Of a stretch of DNA of 64,000 nucleotides, positions 1 to 10,554 are shown piece by piece. Source of the stretch: Raffaelea ambrosiae (Eukaryota; Ascomycota; Sordariomycetes; Ophiostomatales; Ophiostomataceae); the NCBI GenBank assembly GCA_002778195.1, contig PCDI01000006.1, positions 811,950 through 875,949 on the forward strand, given 5' to 3'. Position 1 is the stretch's first letter. Every line of letters begins with the position of its first letter. The position numbers were made by a program, and so were the translations under genes. Below the pieces are notes generated by a model. The model was not told the origin of the DNA. It searched no databases and worked only from the letters and a program-made list of their open reading frames with translations.

Positions 1-440
1 CGTCTCCGTGTCTTGGCAGCCTTGTTCACACGGCCAATCAAAATCTCTCATTCTCCCAGGCACCTTGTGGGGTAAACCTACAAGACGCTGTTGCCCGCAT
101 CACAAACTTAATTGACTGCTTTGTAATAGTATTGAAACCAGAAAGGCCTTTCTATGTTTGATACGAAGACAATAAAATGTATCCCTTTAGCACAAATGAA
201 GCCGTTTCGTCTTTTTTTGATTTCGTTAGTGTCGTGGTCGGTGACGATGACACACCCCGATATTTGCATAGAAATATGCACCTAACCGATCTTGACAAAG
301 AATTTTGCACCAAGACTGTACGTCATCCTGAACATACCAGAGTCGGCAAAAACTTGAGAACCTAACAAAACGACGGCCCCCCAAAAGAGAAAAAAGATTC
401 ATCAGTCACTGGAAAATAAACAAAAGTGTGTTAGGGTACC
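1..440. other. Intergenic, 5' flank of the Pol III subunit gene
   Basis: I see no gene here. A 62-codon open frame at 177-365 has no recognisable features and is probably chance. The last 80 bases are A-rich (AAAAGAGAAAAAAG and similar), as is common just upstream of fungal start codons, and would be the leader of the + strand gene that follows. Confidence 0.6.
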
Positions 441-1931
441 ATGGCAAATACGGCCGATGGTCCTGCCACAGCGGCGGATGACGCCGACCCGGTCGTCGCT
501 CGTTACAGCGTCTTTCTCAAACCGCAGCTGCCCGCCAACCAGAAGCTGCTGGTGCTCCAGTATCCCAACCGTGTCGACAAGACGGCCTCTCCTGCATCTG
601 CGGCCATGGGTGCACGCACGCCTATTGAGCTGCGCATGAAGTCGTCCTCCGGCATGGTCGAGGTCGACGTCCCGCTCGACTACTCCAACGCCTACGACCG
701 CTCCAAGGGCATGGCCTGGGGTGCCGCCCTGGCCAGCTCGACTAAGGCCAAAGCTGGCGGTAGCCACGGCTTGGCCGGCGGTTTTGGCGTCGGCGGCCAG
801 CAGGGCAACCGGGGACGACTCGGAGGCGGTGGAGCAGGAGGAGGACCCCGGTCAACGAGCGTCGCGGAGAACGGCGGCGGCGGCGGCTACGGACAAGCCA
901 ACTGGGCCGAAGCTGTGCGGCAAGACCGTGTCCTTCGTCTGCAGACGCTCGGCGGCATGTGCCCGCCCTCGCGGACGGCCGAGGCCCGCTGGATGATTGG
1001 CGTCTTTGACGGCGGCAACTTGCACCTGACGCCGGTCAACTCGCTGGTGCACCTACGGCCACAGCTGCACCACATCGACGCCGAGACGGAGGTGGACCGG
1101 ATGAAGCATCGTGATGGGGGTGGTCCAGGCGGCGGTGGTGGTGGTGCGGGCGGCGGCGCCGACGGTGCTGGCGGGTCGGGCGCTGGCGGCCGCGGCGGAG
1201 CCGGTGCTTCGGCTGCCCGGGCCATCCACATGACGATCAAGAGTGCCGGTGCCGACGGCGACGAGATGGTGACCGAGACCATGGCCGATCGGCTGCGGGC
1301 CGTGCAGACGGAGTCCTGGAAACGGCTCCAGTACGTTGGCGACGACGACGAGCACTCGTGGGACGTGTACGACCAGACGCTGTTTCTGCGTGCCAATGCC
1401 GCCAGCGCAGCTGCCGCCGCGGCCGCCAAGGAACACGAAGACGAGGAAGCCAAAGCAAAGGGCAAGGCCGTCGTCGCCGAAGGAGGCGGAGATGCGTCTG
1501 CCGCCGGCACGGACAAAGACGGCCAGCCGCTGGCCGAAAAGGTGTCGTCGCTGCGGACGGGCTGGAGGGAGAACGAGATGCTGCAGGCCATCAGTGGACT
1601 GCCCACGCCAGCCGAGGACCTGGCAGCTGGGAAGACGCCACAAGAAGCGGCTACCAAAACTGGTGGAAAGGGAACCAAGAAGCCGGCCAAGGGCAAAGGC
1701 AAGGAGAAGGAAGCGGTGCCGGCGCCGGTGGCCATCAAGGAAGAGCGGCCGACATCGCCTACAGCACAGCGCCGAACACGTCCTGGACGGCCCCGAGCAT
1801 CATCGGGCGGTGGAGCGGCAGAAGCTGTTCCTCCTCCTCCTCCTACAACATCAACAAGAGGACGGGGTGGTCGGCCGCGGGGCGGTGGACGAGCGGCAAG
1901 GGGATCAACAACTGCTATGGATATCGACTGA
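441..1931 (+). CDS. RPC37: DNA-directed RNA polymerase III subunit Rpc5/Rpc37 (Sin-like)
   Basis: Intronless, 496 aa. The protein is recognised as the RPC5 (yeast Rpc37) subunit of RNA polymerase III, which pairs with Rpc53 as a TFIIF-like module in initiation, termination and re-initiation in the nucleus. The N-terminal block (about residues 20-35, YSVFLKPQLP...) followed by a block containing PPSRTAEARWMIGVFDGG and NLHLTPVNSLVHLRPQLHHI (about 175-215) is the family pattern. Around residues 227-257 there is a Gly-rich insert. The C-terminal 120 residues are Lys-rich and then end in an Arg/Gly-rich, AT-hook-like tail (RGRGGRPRGGGRAARG), which is unlike the compact yeast protein. The start codon at 441 has A-rich leader sequence and precedes the conserved block by about 20 residues. 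It is convergent with PAT1. The assignment rests on motif recognition only. Confidence 0.85.
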   Translation: MANTADGPATAADDADPVVARYSVFLKPQLPANQKLLVLQYPNRVDKTASPASAAMGARTPIELRMKSSSGMVEVDVPLDYSNAYDRSKGMAWGAALASSTKAKAGGSHGLAGGFGVGGQQGNRGRLGGGGAGGGPRSTSVAENGGGGGYGQANWAEAVRQDRVLRLQTLGGMCPPSRTAEARWMIGVFDGGNLHLTPVNSLVHLRPQLHHIDAETEVDRMKHRDGGGPGGGGGGAGGGADGAGGSGAGGRGGAGASAARAIHMTIKSAGADGDEMVTETMADRLRAVQTESWKRLQYVGDDDEHSWDVYDQTLFLRANAASAAAAAAAKEHEDEEAKAKGKAVVAEGGGDASAAGTDKDGQPLAEKVSSLRTGWRENEMLQAISGLPTPAEDLAAGKTPQEAATKTGGKGTKKPAKGKGKEKEAVPAPVAIKEERPTSPTAQRRTRPGRPRASSGGGAAEAVPPPPPTTSTRGRGGRPRGGGRAARGSTTAMDID

Positions 1932-2922
1932 TTTATCTTTGAGGCCGTCTGTAAAAACCAACCTGCAGTTTTTGTTGTTGTTTCGAAGAGTCAAACAGAA
2001 TAGGCGTTCGGGAGAGATTGTGATATGGATTAGACAAAAAACCTAAGAAGACAGTGCAAGTGTAATACAGCAGCGTTTGAACAATGTTTTTGTTTTGAAG
2101 CATGTATCAGAACTCAGAAGCACTTCGTTATGGCAAGGATTATTTTCTCATGCATTTCCCCCCAATAATGTTTTTATTTTCGTCTTGTTTGTCAGCAAGA
2201 TCACTAACCACCTGTCTACTTCTGCCATCCTTTCCCCATCCTACTCCCCAATACTATCAATCGGCCAGATGATACGTGAGCTTCCCGCTCAGCACCAATA
2301 CGGTCCCACCGTTTTCGTTGCACCATAGACATGATACAACGCGTATCCAAGTCAGAGACTGAAAAAAAAACTCTGCTCTGAATATGGAGGAGACCCATCG
2401 CCTCCTGCTTCTGTCTCCTTCGCCGGGACCATTTCGTTGGTAAAAAATATGGAAATGTCCGCGGCCGTAGCTTGCGAGCCCAATATAGATCTGGCCAGGC
2501 CTATTTCCCCGCTCTTTAATATACCGTCTGTCACGCCCCCCAGTGGCAGAGCACTATGACCAGTAGTGGCCTTCCCCGGAGTCGTTGAAAAGATAAAGAG
2601 TCCCCTTGTGAGACAATTCACTGGCCTCATCTCTAGAAGCCCAGCATATTCCCTACTTGATCCTAGCCGCATGCGCTATTGCGTATTGACGTTCTGTCTT
2701 GTGTCTTGTAAAAAAAAATTGACACATTCGCTCGGTTCGTTTCGTTTCGGTTCGCTTTTAAATTTTCTTTTTCTTTTTTTGTGTGTATTTTGTGGTTTTT
2801 TTTTCGCTGTGAAATTTGTTGAAATGTGAAAGAGGGAAATAAAAGTGCAAACAATAAAAATGTAACGCATGCTGTGCTGATAATGTTCAAGTGTGTTTTG
2901 TGTTTCGATCCGGAGCAATGGT
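1932..2922. other. Convergent intergenic between RPC37 and PAT1
   Basis: About 1 kb between two 3' ends, AT-richer than the flanking genes. It must hold the 3' UTRs and polyadenylation signals of both genes. T-rich runs at 2700-2830 on the + strand read as A-rich 3' sequence of PAT1 on the - strand. No coding exon is convincing; an open frame on the - strand that continues past the PAT1 intron is read-through of an unspliced frame. Confidence 0.6.
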
Positions 2923-5540
2923 TCACTGCAGAAGCTCCACATCAAGGCCGATCGAGCGCATGAACAGGTTGACGCTCTGGAGACGCTGGGTCGACAGATC
3001 CACCGGCAGCGTCTTGGCCACCGAGACCGTGTCCATGACCCGGTCCTTGACTGCCAGCACCAGGCGCTGCTGTTGGTCGGCGTTGGCACCGATGCCCAAG
3101 GCGGCCAGCAGCTGCCACACGTACACGTCTTCACCAGACGACACGGAGCCAGGGAACATGAAGGGGAGAGTCGGCTCGAGAATATTAAAGAAGTTGGTGT
3201 ATGCAGCCTCCCTGTGATATTGTTAGTATTTGATGATACAAGGAGGAAAAAAAAGTCAAAAAAAAAAAATATTTGTGGAACATACCAAGACTGCCATTGC
3301 TGTGGAGTGCCACCCCCAGTCTGCTTGATAATCTCAGCACGGCTGAGGATCATCGTCAACACGGACGCACCAATGCGTGACTTGGCAATGATGTCCACCT
3401 TGAGGTTCGTGATCAGGCCCAGCACACCGGTCACAAGGTCCAGGTTCAGCTCGTTCATAAAGTTGAAGAGGGTGCCGATGACGGCCAGAGAGAACAGCTC
3501 GATGCTCTCCCGGAGAGCCGCGTTCAGCTGCACGTCGCCGTTGTTGACCTGGGCATCGCGGACAATATCCAGCTGGTCCAGATGCACGACGATCATTGTG
3601 AGAATGGTGGCACGCAGCTCGTGCGACAGGTGGCGGAACACGCGCGGGATCGCCTTCTTGCCCTTGGGGAAGGACAAAAAGGCAATGAACGGGTGCACCG
3701 GGTACTCGCCGATAGGCTCGTGCACCTTGAGCTCGCGCCACAGCCTGGCGCTCAGCTGCTGGCTCGCCTCCGACCACTCAACCTGCCGCTGCATGAGATC
3801 CAGGTCGTTCTGGTCCGTCACGGGCGGCGGCATCTTGCGGTCGTGGTCCTCGAGCTCCATCAGCGTCAGGTACACCTTCTCGATGCTGCTCAGCACCGAC
3901 TTGCGGTCCACCACACTGTGGTGGCTGGCCGGGTGCGACGCCTTGTGAGCACTGCCAGGGCGGTCACCTCCGGCACCGTTGTTGCCCTCGGCACGCTTGA
4001 TGTTAAGAAGTGGCTTCGGCGTCTTGGCGTTGCTGAACGAGATCTTGCCCAGCGAGCCCTCAATGACGAGCTGCTTGTTCTTGGGGCGGCTCTTGGCAGC
4101 CTCGACAGCACGCTGCACCTGCTGCTCCATGCGCTGCATATGGTTCTCGGCGCGGTCGCGGTTAATGAAGCGGCGGTTGTGCAGGCGGCTGCCCGTCTGG
4201 AAGAGGTAGGTCTGGGCAAAGTTGTTGAGAGGCTGGCTCGGGTGCTGGCGTGTGCTGCCACGAATCTGGCTCAGCACCTGGTAGTAAAAGTCTTCCCGGA
4301 GGGCCTCATCGGTGCCGTGCTCGTTGGGGTTGCCGGTGGCTGACACGAGCTGCTGGAGTTGGACGCGCGTCACAAAGTTCTTGTCTTGAGGGGTCATGAG
4401 ACCGTTATCCTTGGACAGAAGAAAGATCTTGTGGTTCCGCTTCGCCCGCTTCGCCTCCTGCTCGAGATAGGCCGCCTTCTCCTCGTCGGTCAGGTTGACG
4501 ATCTGCGACGGGTGTGTAATGATCTGGGGGGTGCCGGAAAACGAGCTCTGCTGGCGCTGGTGAGACGGTTGGCTCGGGTAGGTAGGAGCAGGAGCAGGAG
4601 CAGGCACAGGCACAGGCACAGGCACAGGCATAGGAGCAGGAACACCAAAGTTGCCTTCAGCTCCGGAACGACGGTTAGGGTTCTGGAGAATCTGAGTGGG
4701 CTGCACAGGGGGCGGTGCCTGCTGGAACTGAGGGGGGAGCTGTGCCGGGCTGGGAGTCTGGCCCATAACTGGGGGAGTCTGCTGCGGCTGCGGACGTTGG
4801 AGAATCGACATAGGGTGGCTGGGTCCGAATTGCGGTCCGGCTTCGGGAGGAGGCGCGGCATATCCGTAATCCACAGGAGCCGCATGAGGCGGGATCTGCT
4901 GCTGGTATTCGAGGGCTTGGCTTGTCTGGGGCACAGCAGCGGCGGGCTTCTTTGGCTGGGACCGCATGGCCGCCTCGACCTCTTCCAGGCTCATGATCTT
5001 GCGGCCTCCAGACGACACCGCAGGCTTGGGTGTGGAAGTCGCTGGTTTCTTGGGAGCGACGCCCCACAAAGCGGCGTCGACCTCCATTTCCGGCTCCGGC
5101 TCCTTGTACTTCTCGTAACCGGAACGCGCCGGTTTTGCGGGAGCAGCAAAAAAGCCATAGTTCTGGCTGTTTGGGGGAGGAGCACGCTGAGTCGGGGGGG
5201 CAGCCTTGGTCACGGGCTGCAGACGGCTGAAGCGGGCATGCTCCTCTTCCATGGCGTCTGCCACTTTCGCAGTCTGGCCAAAAAAGTCAAAGTCGTTGCC
5301 CACCTTGGGCGGGCCTCCGCCAAATGTGGCGTCATCACCATCCATATCACCGAAAGTGTCGGCATTGAGGTCGTCGCCGGTTTCTTCGAGGTTGTCGCCA
5401 AGTCCATCGTAGGTGTCTTCGAATTCGAGGGCGTCATCGGTGGGGTTGTGACTGGAGAGGCCGGCAAAGGGGTCGCTCATCTGGGAAAACCCCGGAGCGG
5501 CAGTGTTGTGGCGCGATGCGCCAGATCCGAAGAAAGACAT
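2923..5540 (-). CDS. PAT1: Pat1, activator of mRNA decapping / topoisomerase II-associated protein
   Basis: Two exons, complement(2923-3211, 3286-5540), 847 aa. The 74-nt intron has GTATGT donor, a perfect TACTAAC branch point and CACAG acceptor; the reading phase closes to a stop at 2923. Pat1 is a P-body scaffold that links the Lsm1-7 ring, Dhh1 and the decapping enzyme on deadenylated mRNA. The N-terminus starts MSFFGSGA, is rich in acidic residues, and contains an FDF sequence (NDFDFFGQ, about residue 83), the type of motif used by Pat1 to bind Dhh1. Next comes a long Pro/Gln-rich region with a Val-Pro/Ala-Pro dipeptide repeat. The conserved C-terminal helical repeat domain spans roughly residues 540-847 and is split by the intron. 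Divergent from the GT15 gene over about 1.6 kb. Confidence 0.9.
4579..4638. repeat. GGCACA/GGAGCA hexanucleotide repeat inside PAT1
   Basis: Imperfect tandem hexanucleotides (GGAGCA then GGCACA on the + strand) encode an alternating Pro-Val and Pro-Ala stretch in Pat1 (PVPVPVPVPAPAPAP). It is an in-frame minisatellite in the disordered Pro-rich region, and its length is likely to vary between strains. Confidence 0.8.
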
Positions 5541-7166
5541 GGCAGTTGTGTGTCAAAATATCGGAATTGCGAAATAGATTCGTTGTCAAGAAATGCTGCG
5601 CATAGACATGTCAGCCACGAGGTGCTGCAGGCGAGTATCGGCGGGGTATGCTTACCGCTAAACAGTAAAATTCCAGACAAATACAGGCGATTCAGATATT
5701 ACCATGGTGGTGGTAAGATAGATCAAAGCACCCGCGTGTCTGGGTAGGAGTCGAAAGCCTGGAAGCAGGCAGGGCAAGGCTGACTGTGTCTCCAAAAGAA
5801 CAGAGAAATAAAAAAAGGGAGAAGATAAAGATAGCGTACAAGTGACACAAGTAGGTCAATAAGCTGTGTAACAAACAACTTCAGAATTTGAATCTGTTTG
5901 TCTTCATGCTAGGTCAGGTACGCCAAGTCAAGATCGGCTGGGGTAAGAGGTCGTGGTGGGTTGTTTGTGACAGCAAGTACGTTCATTTTTGACGATGCTT
6001 GGACAAAAGGCACCAACAAAGAGAATGGTGGGATTGGATTAGGTTTGGCCAATCATGGAGTAACGTGCTTAATCACCACCACGTGATCTTATCGATAAGG
6101 CGGATTGCCTTGGCAGTTGCATCACAGTACTTGGCTGTTGAAACGGAGGATCTGCGACTTTGTTTATTCCTACGATCCGCCACTGCAACTGACAACACGG
6201 GCGTGCCATGGTTGCAGATGAAAGGAGCATTTCTACGCCAGCAGCCACCCACGGAGAATTTCGCACAGAGCAAGATGCACATGCAACGGGGGTAGCCGAC
6301 CTTCTCACAGGCACGAAAAAAGCAACTTAGTGGGCAGATTTAATAACCGTCGGGAAAAGGACCAAAATAACAAAAAAAAAAGAAAAAAAATATTGAGTCA
6401 GGGTTTTTTGTTCTGTGAGACAAAGAAGGGACTGTGGATGGGAAGAGAGCTGATTGTGCTGGACCAAGGGTTCCCAAGAAGGGTGCCCCAAAGCGAGCGA
6501 GACGCCCACCAAGGTCGCCCAGTCCCTGCGCTCGTATTCCGGACTTTACTGTCTTGCCAAGGTAGCGAAAAGAAACTGGGCACAATACGGAGGTCGGCAT
6601 GCGCGGGCTATCTATCCAATGGACGCGGACTCAGTCGCCTGCTGCGTGAGGAATGCCCACACAGAGCCCGTGGCCTCGTGTACATAGTAGTTGTATGAAA
6701 GAAAAAGATAGTGTCATTGTTGAGCGTAGAAAAGTTAAATTAGGTTCGCGGTTTCAGGCTCGTGATAGTCCAGATCGCCTTGTCAATTAAACCAGGGGTA
6801 TGTACAGTTGAAGGGGCACCTGTAGGTCGCTTTTCTAGCCCACTCATCTGTCTCGAGAGAGTCACTGGCCAAGGGAGGAAGTGTACTTACTATGTATGCA
6901 GCGACGTGTTCAGAGGCCGCATAGAAAATAGGGGCAGATAACTGGGTCTGAACGAGGAGTCGACCAATCACTGCAACCGCCCTGGCCCCAGCAACGGGGG
7001 TAGTTACGAGCCCCGACGCGCGTTTTCGCTTCCTATATAAATCATGACAGCGAATTTATTTGGGCCTCTTTTAGCACAAATCACCATCCTGGCCAACTCG
7101 CTTGGACACTTCTTTTTCTTTCTTGTTTCCTGTCATCCCCCAAGCCACATTCGGCCCGCTGCGACG
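5541..7166. other. Divergent intergenic between PAT1 and the GT15 gene
   Basis: About 1.6 kb that must contain both promoters. A CACGTG E-box lies at 6080-6085. A TATA box for the + strand gene is listed separately. A poly-A-rich patch lies at 6360-6395. I see no coding exon: open frames of 60-120 codons here overlap on both strands and have no recognisable features. Confidence 0.6.
7034..7040 (+). promoter_or_regulatory. TATA box (TATATAA) upstream of the mannosyltransferase gene
   Basis: TATATAA lies 127 bases upstream of the first ATG (7167) of the GT15 gene, a normal distance for a fungal core promoter with a short leader. Seen in sequence; function is inferred. Confidence 0.5.
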
Positions 7167-8769
7167 ATGGCAGGCAACGCTCGCTATGTGCGATACATTG
7201 TGATCGCGTTCTTTGTACGTCGCGTGATGCTAATTCTTCTGGATGAATGGGCCGATCGATCTGCCAACGAGCCGCTGTGCTGACTTTAATTGTGTTTCTC
7301 CATCTAGGTGCTCGCAATCTTCTACTTCGTCTCCCACACCAGCGACACTGTCGCTCTCCGGGCACCAGATGTGCTGGGCATGTCCTCGGGCCAGAAGTCC
7401 AGCAGCGACTCGGCGGCCAAAAACGACGGCGAGGCGGCACGCGGCGAGAAGGTGATTGGCGACAAGGCTGCCAAGACTGGATCGTCCGCATCTGCGTCTT
7501 CGTCATCGTCCTCTTCGTCTAGCAGCAACAGCGACGAAATCGTCCCGTTGGCAATGAGCCCCAACGACCCCGGGTTCTACGAGCTGAACGCCGCCGCCCC
7601 TGGCCCGCGGATGAACGCTACCTTTGTGACGCTTGCGCGCAATTCGGATCTCTGGGAAGTGTCGCGGTCCATCCGGCAGGTGGAAGACCGCTTCAACCGC
7701 CGCTACAACTACGACTGGGTGTTTCTCAACGACAAGCCATTCGACGAGTCTTTCAAGAAGATCACGACCGCACTCATCTCGGGCAAGACGCACTACGGCC
7801 TTATTCCCAAGGAGCACTGGTCCTTCCCGCCGCACATTGACCAGGAACGTGCCGCCAAGGTCCGTGAGGAGATGGCCCAGAAGAAGATCATCTACGGCGA
7901 CTCCGTCAGCTACCGTCACATGTGCCGATTCGAGTCCGGCTTCTTCTTCCAGCAAGAGCTGATGCTCAACTACGACTACTACTGGCGTGTTGAGCCTAGC
8001 ATCGAATACTTCTGCGACATCCATTACGACCCGTTCCGCTACATGCACGAGAACAACAAGAAGTACTCGTTCGTCCTGAGTCTGTACGAGTACAAGGAGA
8101 CCATCCCCACGCTCTGGGACAGCGTCAAGCGGTACATCAAGGAGCACCCGGAGCACATCTCTGAGGACAACTCTCTGCGCTTCCTCAGCGACGACAATGG
8201 CGAGACCTACAACCACTGCCATTTCGTGAGTTCCCTTCCCATCCGATCCCACCCAATTTCATTTCTCTCTTCTCGAGCTAACAATCCCTAGTGGTCCAAC
8301 TTTGAGATTGGCAGCCTTAATTGGCTTCGCTCCAAGGCCTATACCGACTTCTTCAAGACCCTCGACGAGGATGGCGGATTCTTCTACGAGCGGTGGGGTG
8401 ATGCCCCCGTGCACTCCATTGCCGCCGCCCTGATGCTCAAGAAGGACCAGATTCACTTCTTCAACGACATTGCTTACTACCACGTCCCCTTCACCCACTG
8501 TCCAACTGGTGAGAAGGTCCGTGAGGAGCTGCGCTGCCACTGCAATCCTGGCAACAACTTCGACTGGAAAGGATTTTCATGTAAGACCTTCTTCCTCATC
8601 CCTTTGCAGTGTGTCTGCTTAGCTATATGGTGGCTGGATCGTTGGGGCGCCGTCGCGTCTAGCTCGCGTTATCTCTTACTAATGTGAATCCCTCTATACA
8701 GGCACATCGAGATTTTTCGACGTGAACAACCTGGCCAAGCCAGAAGGTTGGGAGAAGGAGAGCAAATAG
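7167..8769 (+). CDS. GT15 family alpha-1,2-mannosyltransferase (Kre2/Mnt1/Ktr type)
   Basis: Four exons: 7167-7214, 7308-8225, 8292-8580, 8702-8769; 440 aa. The three introns are GTACGT..TAG, GTGAGT..TAG and GTAAGA..CAG, and all phases close. This is a type II Golgi membrane enzyme that adds alpha-1,2-mannose from GDP-mannose to N- and O-linked glycans of secreted and cell-wall proteins. The N-terminal signal anchor (about residues 9-24, IVIAFFVLAIFYFVSH) is split by intron 1, then comes a Ser-rich stem and the catalytic domain from about residue 100. Family hallmarks are SYRHMCRFESGFFF, YYWRVEPSIEYFCDI and NFEIGSLNW; the Glu of NFEIG (about E327) matches the residue proposed as nucleophile in yeast Kre2. 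The length is as expected (400-460). Which Ktr subfamily it belongs to cannot be told by eye. Confidence 0.92.
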
Positions 8770-9252
8770 AGGAAGTGGGGACAGGGCCATCATTAGACTT
8801 TTCTCTTCCTCTTGGGAGGTTCAAGAGATTTTTTTCGGGTCGAGTGGGTGTACTGATACTATGGCAGGGCCTTGTTTCGTGCGAAGAAACTTGGGGGTGG
8901 CCTTTGACCTATTGAGGCGTATTCTGGGATTGTAAAAAATATTGTTGGGGGCATTTTTCCTGCTTCTTCTACTATCGGCCAGGCATAAAGAGAGCTGCAT
9001 TGTATTACTGTTCACTTCTGTTGTCTTTTTGGCTTTTCTGTTCCAAGATTTTTTTTTCAGCATGCAAGTGTGAACTAGTTCACACTGTGGTACGAGTCAT
9101 GAATGGCAAAAGAAAGGGTAATTTGAAATTGACGAGCATGGTTGACTAAAGTGGCCAAAAAACAACAATGGAATGTGGTATTATTTTCGTGTTGCACATG
9201 TCATAGATACAAAGTGGTAAAATTGTCGCTCTGTTTCTGGTCTGCGTTCAGC
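8770..9252. other. Convergent intergenic between the GT15 gene and uS12m
   Basis: Both genes end here, so this stretch holds two 3' UTRs. It contains a 20-bp perfect palindrome (listed separately) and T-rich runs near 8826-8836 and 9048-9058. No gene seen. Confidence 0.6.
9067..9086. repeat. 20-bp perfect palindrome AGTGTGAACTAGTTCACACT
   Basis: The sequence equals its own reverse complement over 20 bases, centred on the CTAG at 9075-9078. It lies between two convergent 3' ends. It could be a dimeric protein-binding site, or form a hairpin in read-through transcripts of either strand. Only the symmetry is seen; the role is unknown. Confidence 0.8.
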
Positions 9253-10039
9253 TCAGCCCACCGAGGCGGTCTTGGGCTTCTTTGCTCCGTACTTGCTTCG
9301 GCTCGACACCCGGTTCGTGACACCACCCTATTTTTGTTAGCATTGGTTCTAGCCATTGGAAATCATTGGCCAAAAATGGCAAGAGTTCTATTTCCCCAAG
9401 CAGCAATGTATCCACAACTCACCAAATCCAAGGCACCCCGAATCAGATGGTACCGCACACCAGGACAATCTTGAGCTCGACCACCGCGCACCATCACGAC
9501 GCTGTGCTGCTGGATGTTGTGGCCCTCACCCGGGATGTAGGCCGTCACCATGCGTCCGTTCGACAACCGCACACGAGCGGTCTTGCGCTCGCCCGAATTG
9601 GGCTTCTTGGGCCGCGTGATGCCCACCTTGAGGCAGACGCCCTTCATCATGGGCGACTTCGCGTCGGACAAGGCCGGCGACACAGCGTGGCGAGCCCGCT
9701 GCGGTTTCCGGCACCCCTATTGCAACCCAGTCAGAGATGATATTCTCCCCCGCTGACGCTTTGTATGTATTCGGCGCCTCTTACCCGCACGACCTGGTTC
9801 AGTGTTGCGTTGGCGGCTGGCGTGGCCGAAAATGCTCGCTGGAGACTCGGAAGGGCGGCGGCCATGGTCGCTGGCTTTGCCACAGGAGTCGGGAATTGTG
9901 GTCGCAAAGACAATGGTGCCGGACGGGCCAGCTGCCGCAGAAGCGGCGATACCATGATTCGCTGCATGGTGGGCTGGGAGGTCGGGCTGAAGGGAAGGTG
10001 ATGCTCGTCGTCCCTCGTCCTGGAGAGCTTTTTGGCCAT
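9253..10039 (-). CDS. MRPS12: Mitochondrial small-subunit ribosomal protein uS12m
   Basis: Three exons, complement(9253-9327, 9423-9716, 9785-10039); up to 207 aa. Introns of 68 and 95 nt have GTAAGA..TAG and GTGAGT..TAG ends, with a TGCTAAC branch point in the second. The mature part is classic S12: GCRKPQRARHAVSPALS, a KKPNSGERKTARVRLSNG block, YIPGEGHNIQQHSVV, RGGRAQDCPGVRYH and the basic C-terminus SSRSKYGAKKPK. S12 sits at the decoding site of the mitoribosome. The N-terminal 80 residues look like a mitochondrial presequence. The start is uncertain: the first ATG is at 10039, but the in-frame ATG at 9967 (MQRIMVSPLLRQL...) gives a more typical amphipathic targeting peptide. It shares its promoter region with the mitochondrial acyl-CoA dehydrogenase gene. 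Confidence 0.93.
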
Positions 10040-10554
10040 GGTCTCTGTTCTTGTTTTGGGGTCTAGCTCGAAAATTCACGGGATTCGAGAGAGTCACGTG
10101 GATCGGAACAATGCATTCTGCGGGCTCCGTCCGGGCTGCTGGGCCAAGCGTCCGGACGCTTTTGCCCCGGTCAAATTTTGGGGTAAGACTGAGCCACTGG
10201 AATCTACCCCGGCCCAATTGACACTTGGTCGTGGGGTCGCCTGAGAAGGAGGGTGGATATCCTCGGCACAAACCCCAGCAACAGCAGCGAAAACCTACTT
10301 TCTACCGCGGGGCTTTGTGCCCATAGACTGTGCGTGGCCGTAGATTTCCTTGGATCTCGTGAACAGCTTTCCAAATAATTATTTCCTTTTCCTTTTCTTC
10401 CCATTTTTGTTCTTTTATTTGCTCCTGTTTCTGTGCCTCACCTTCCGTCCGGGGAAAAAAGGATAGGGTTTCCTCAAGTCCCATCTATCTTTCCACTCAA
10501 TTCAGTAATCACATGCTACCACAGCAATCGCACCGTTACATCCGTCCTTTCACC
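10040..10554. promoter_or_regulatory. Bidirectional promoter region between two nuclear genes for mitochondrial proteins
   Basis: A 515-bp divergent spacer between uS12m (-) and acyl-CoA dehydrogenase (+). A CACGTG palindrome (10095-10100, context GTCACGTG, the type bound by bHLH factors such as Cbf1) lies 56 bases from the uS12m start. Pyrimidine-rich sequence occurs at 10380-10440 ahead of the dehydrogenase. An in-frame upstream ATG (10513) precedes the dehydrogenase start that I chose. Shared regulation is inferred. Confidence 0.45.

Noticed and set aside
2676..2922. Extended C-terminus of Pat1 from the unspliced frame
   Set aside because: A clear intron (3212-3285, TACTAAC branch) changes the frame and gives a conserved end at 2923.
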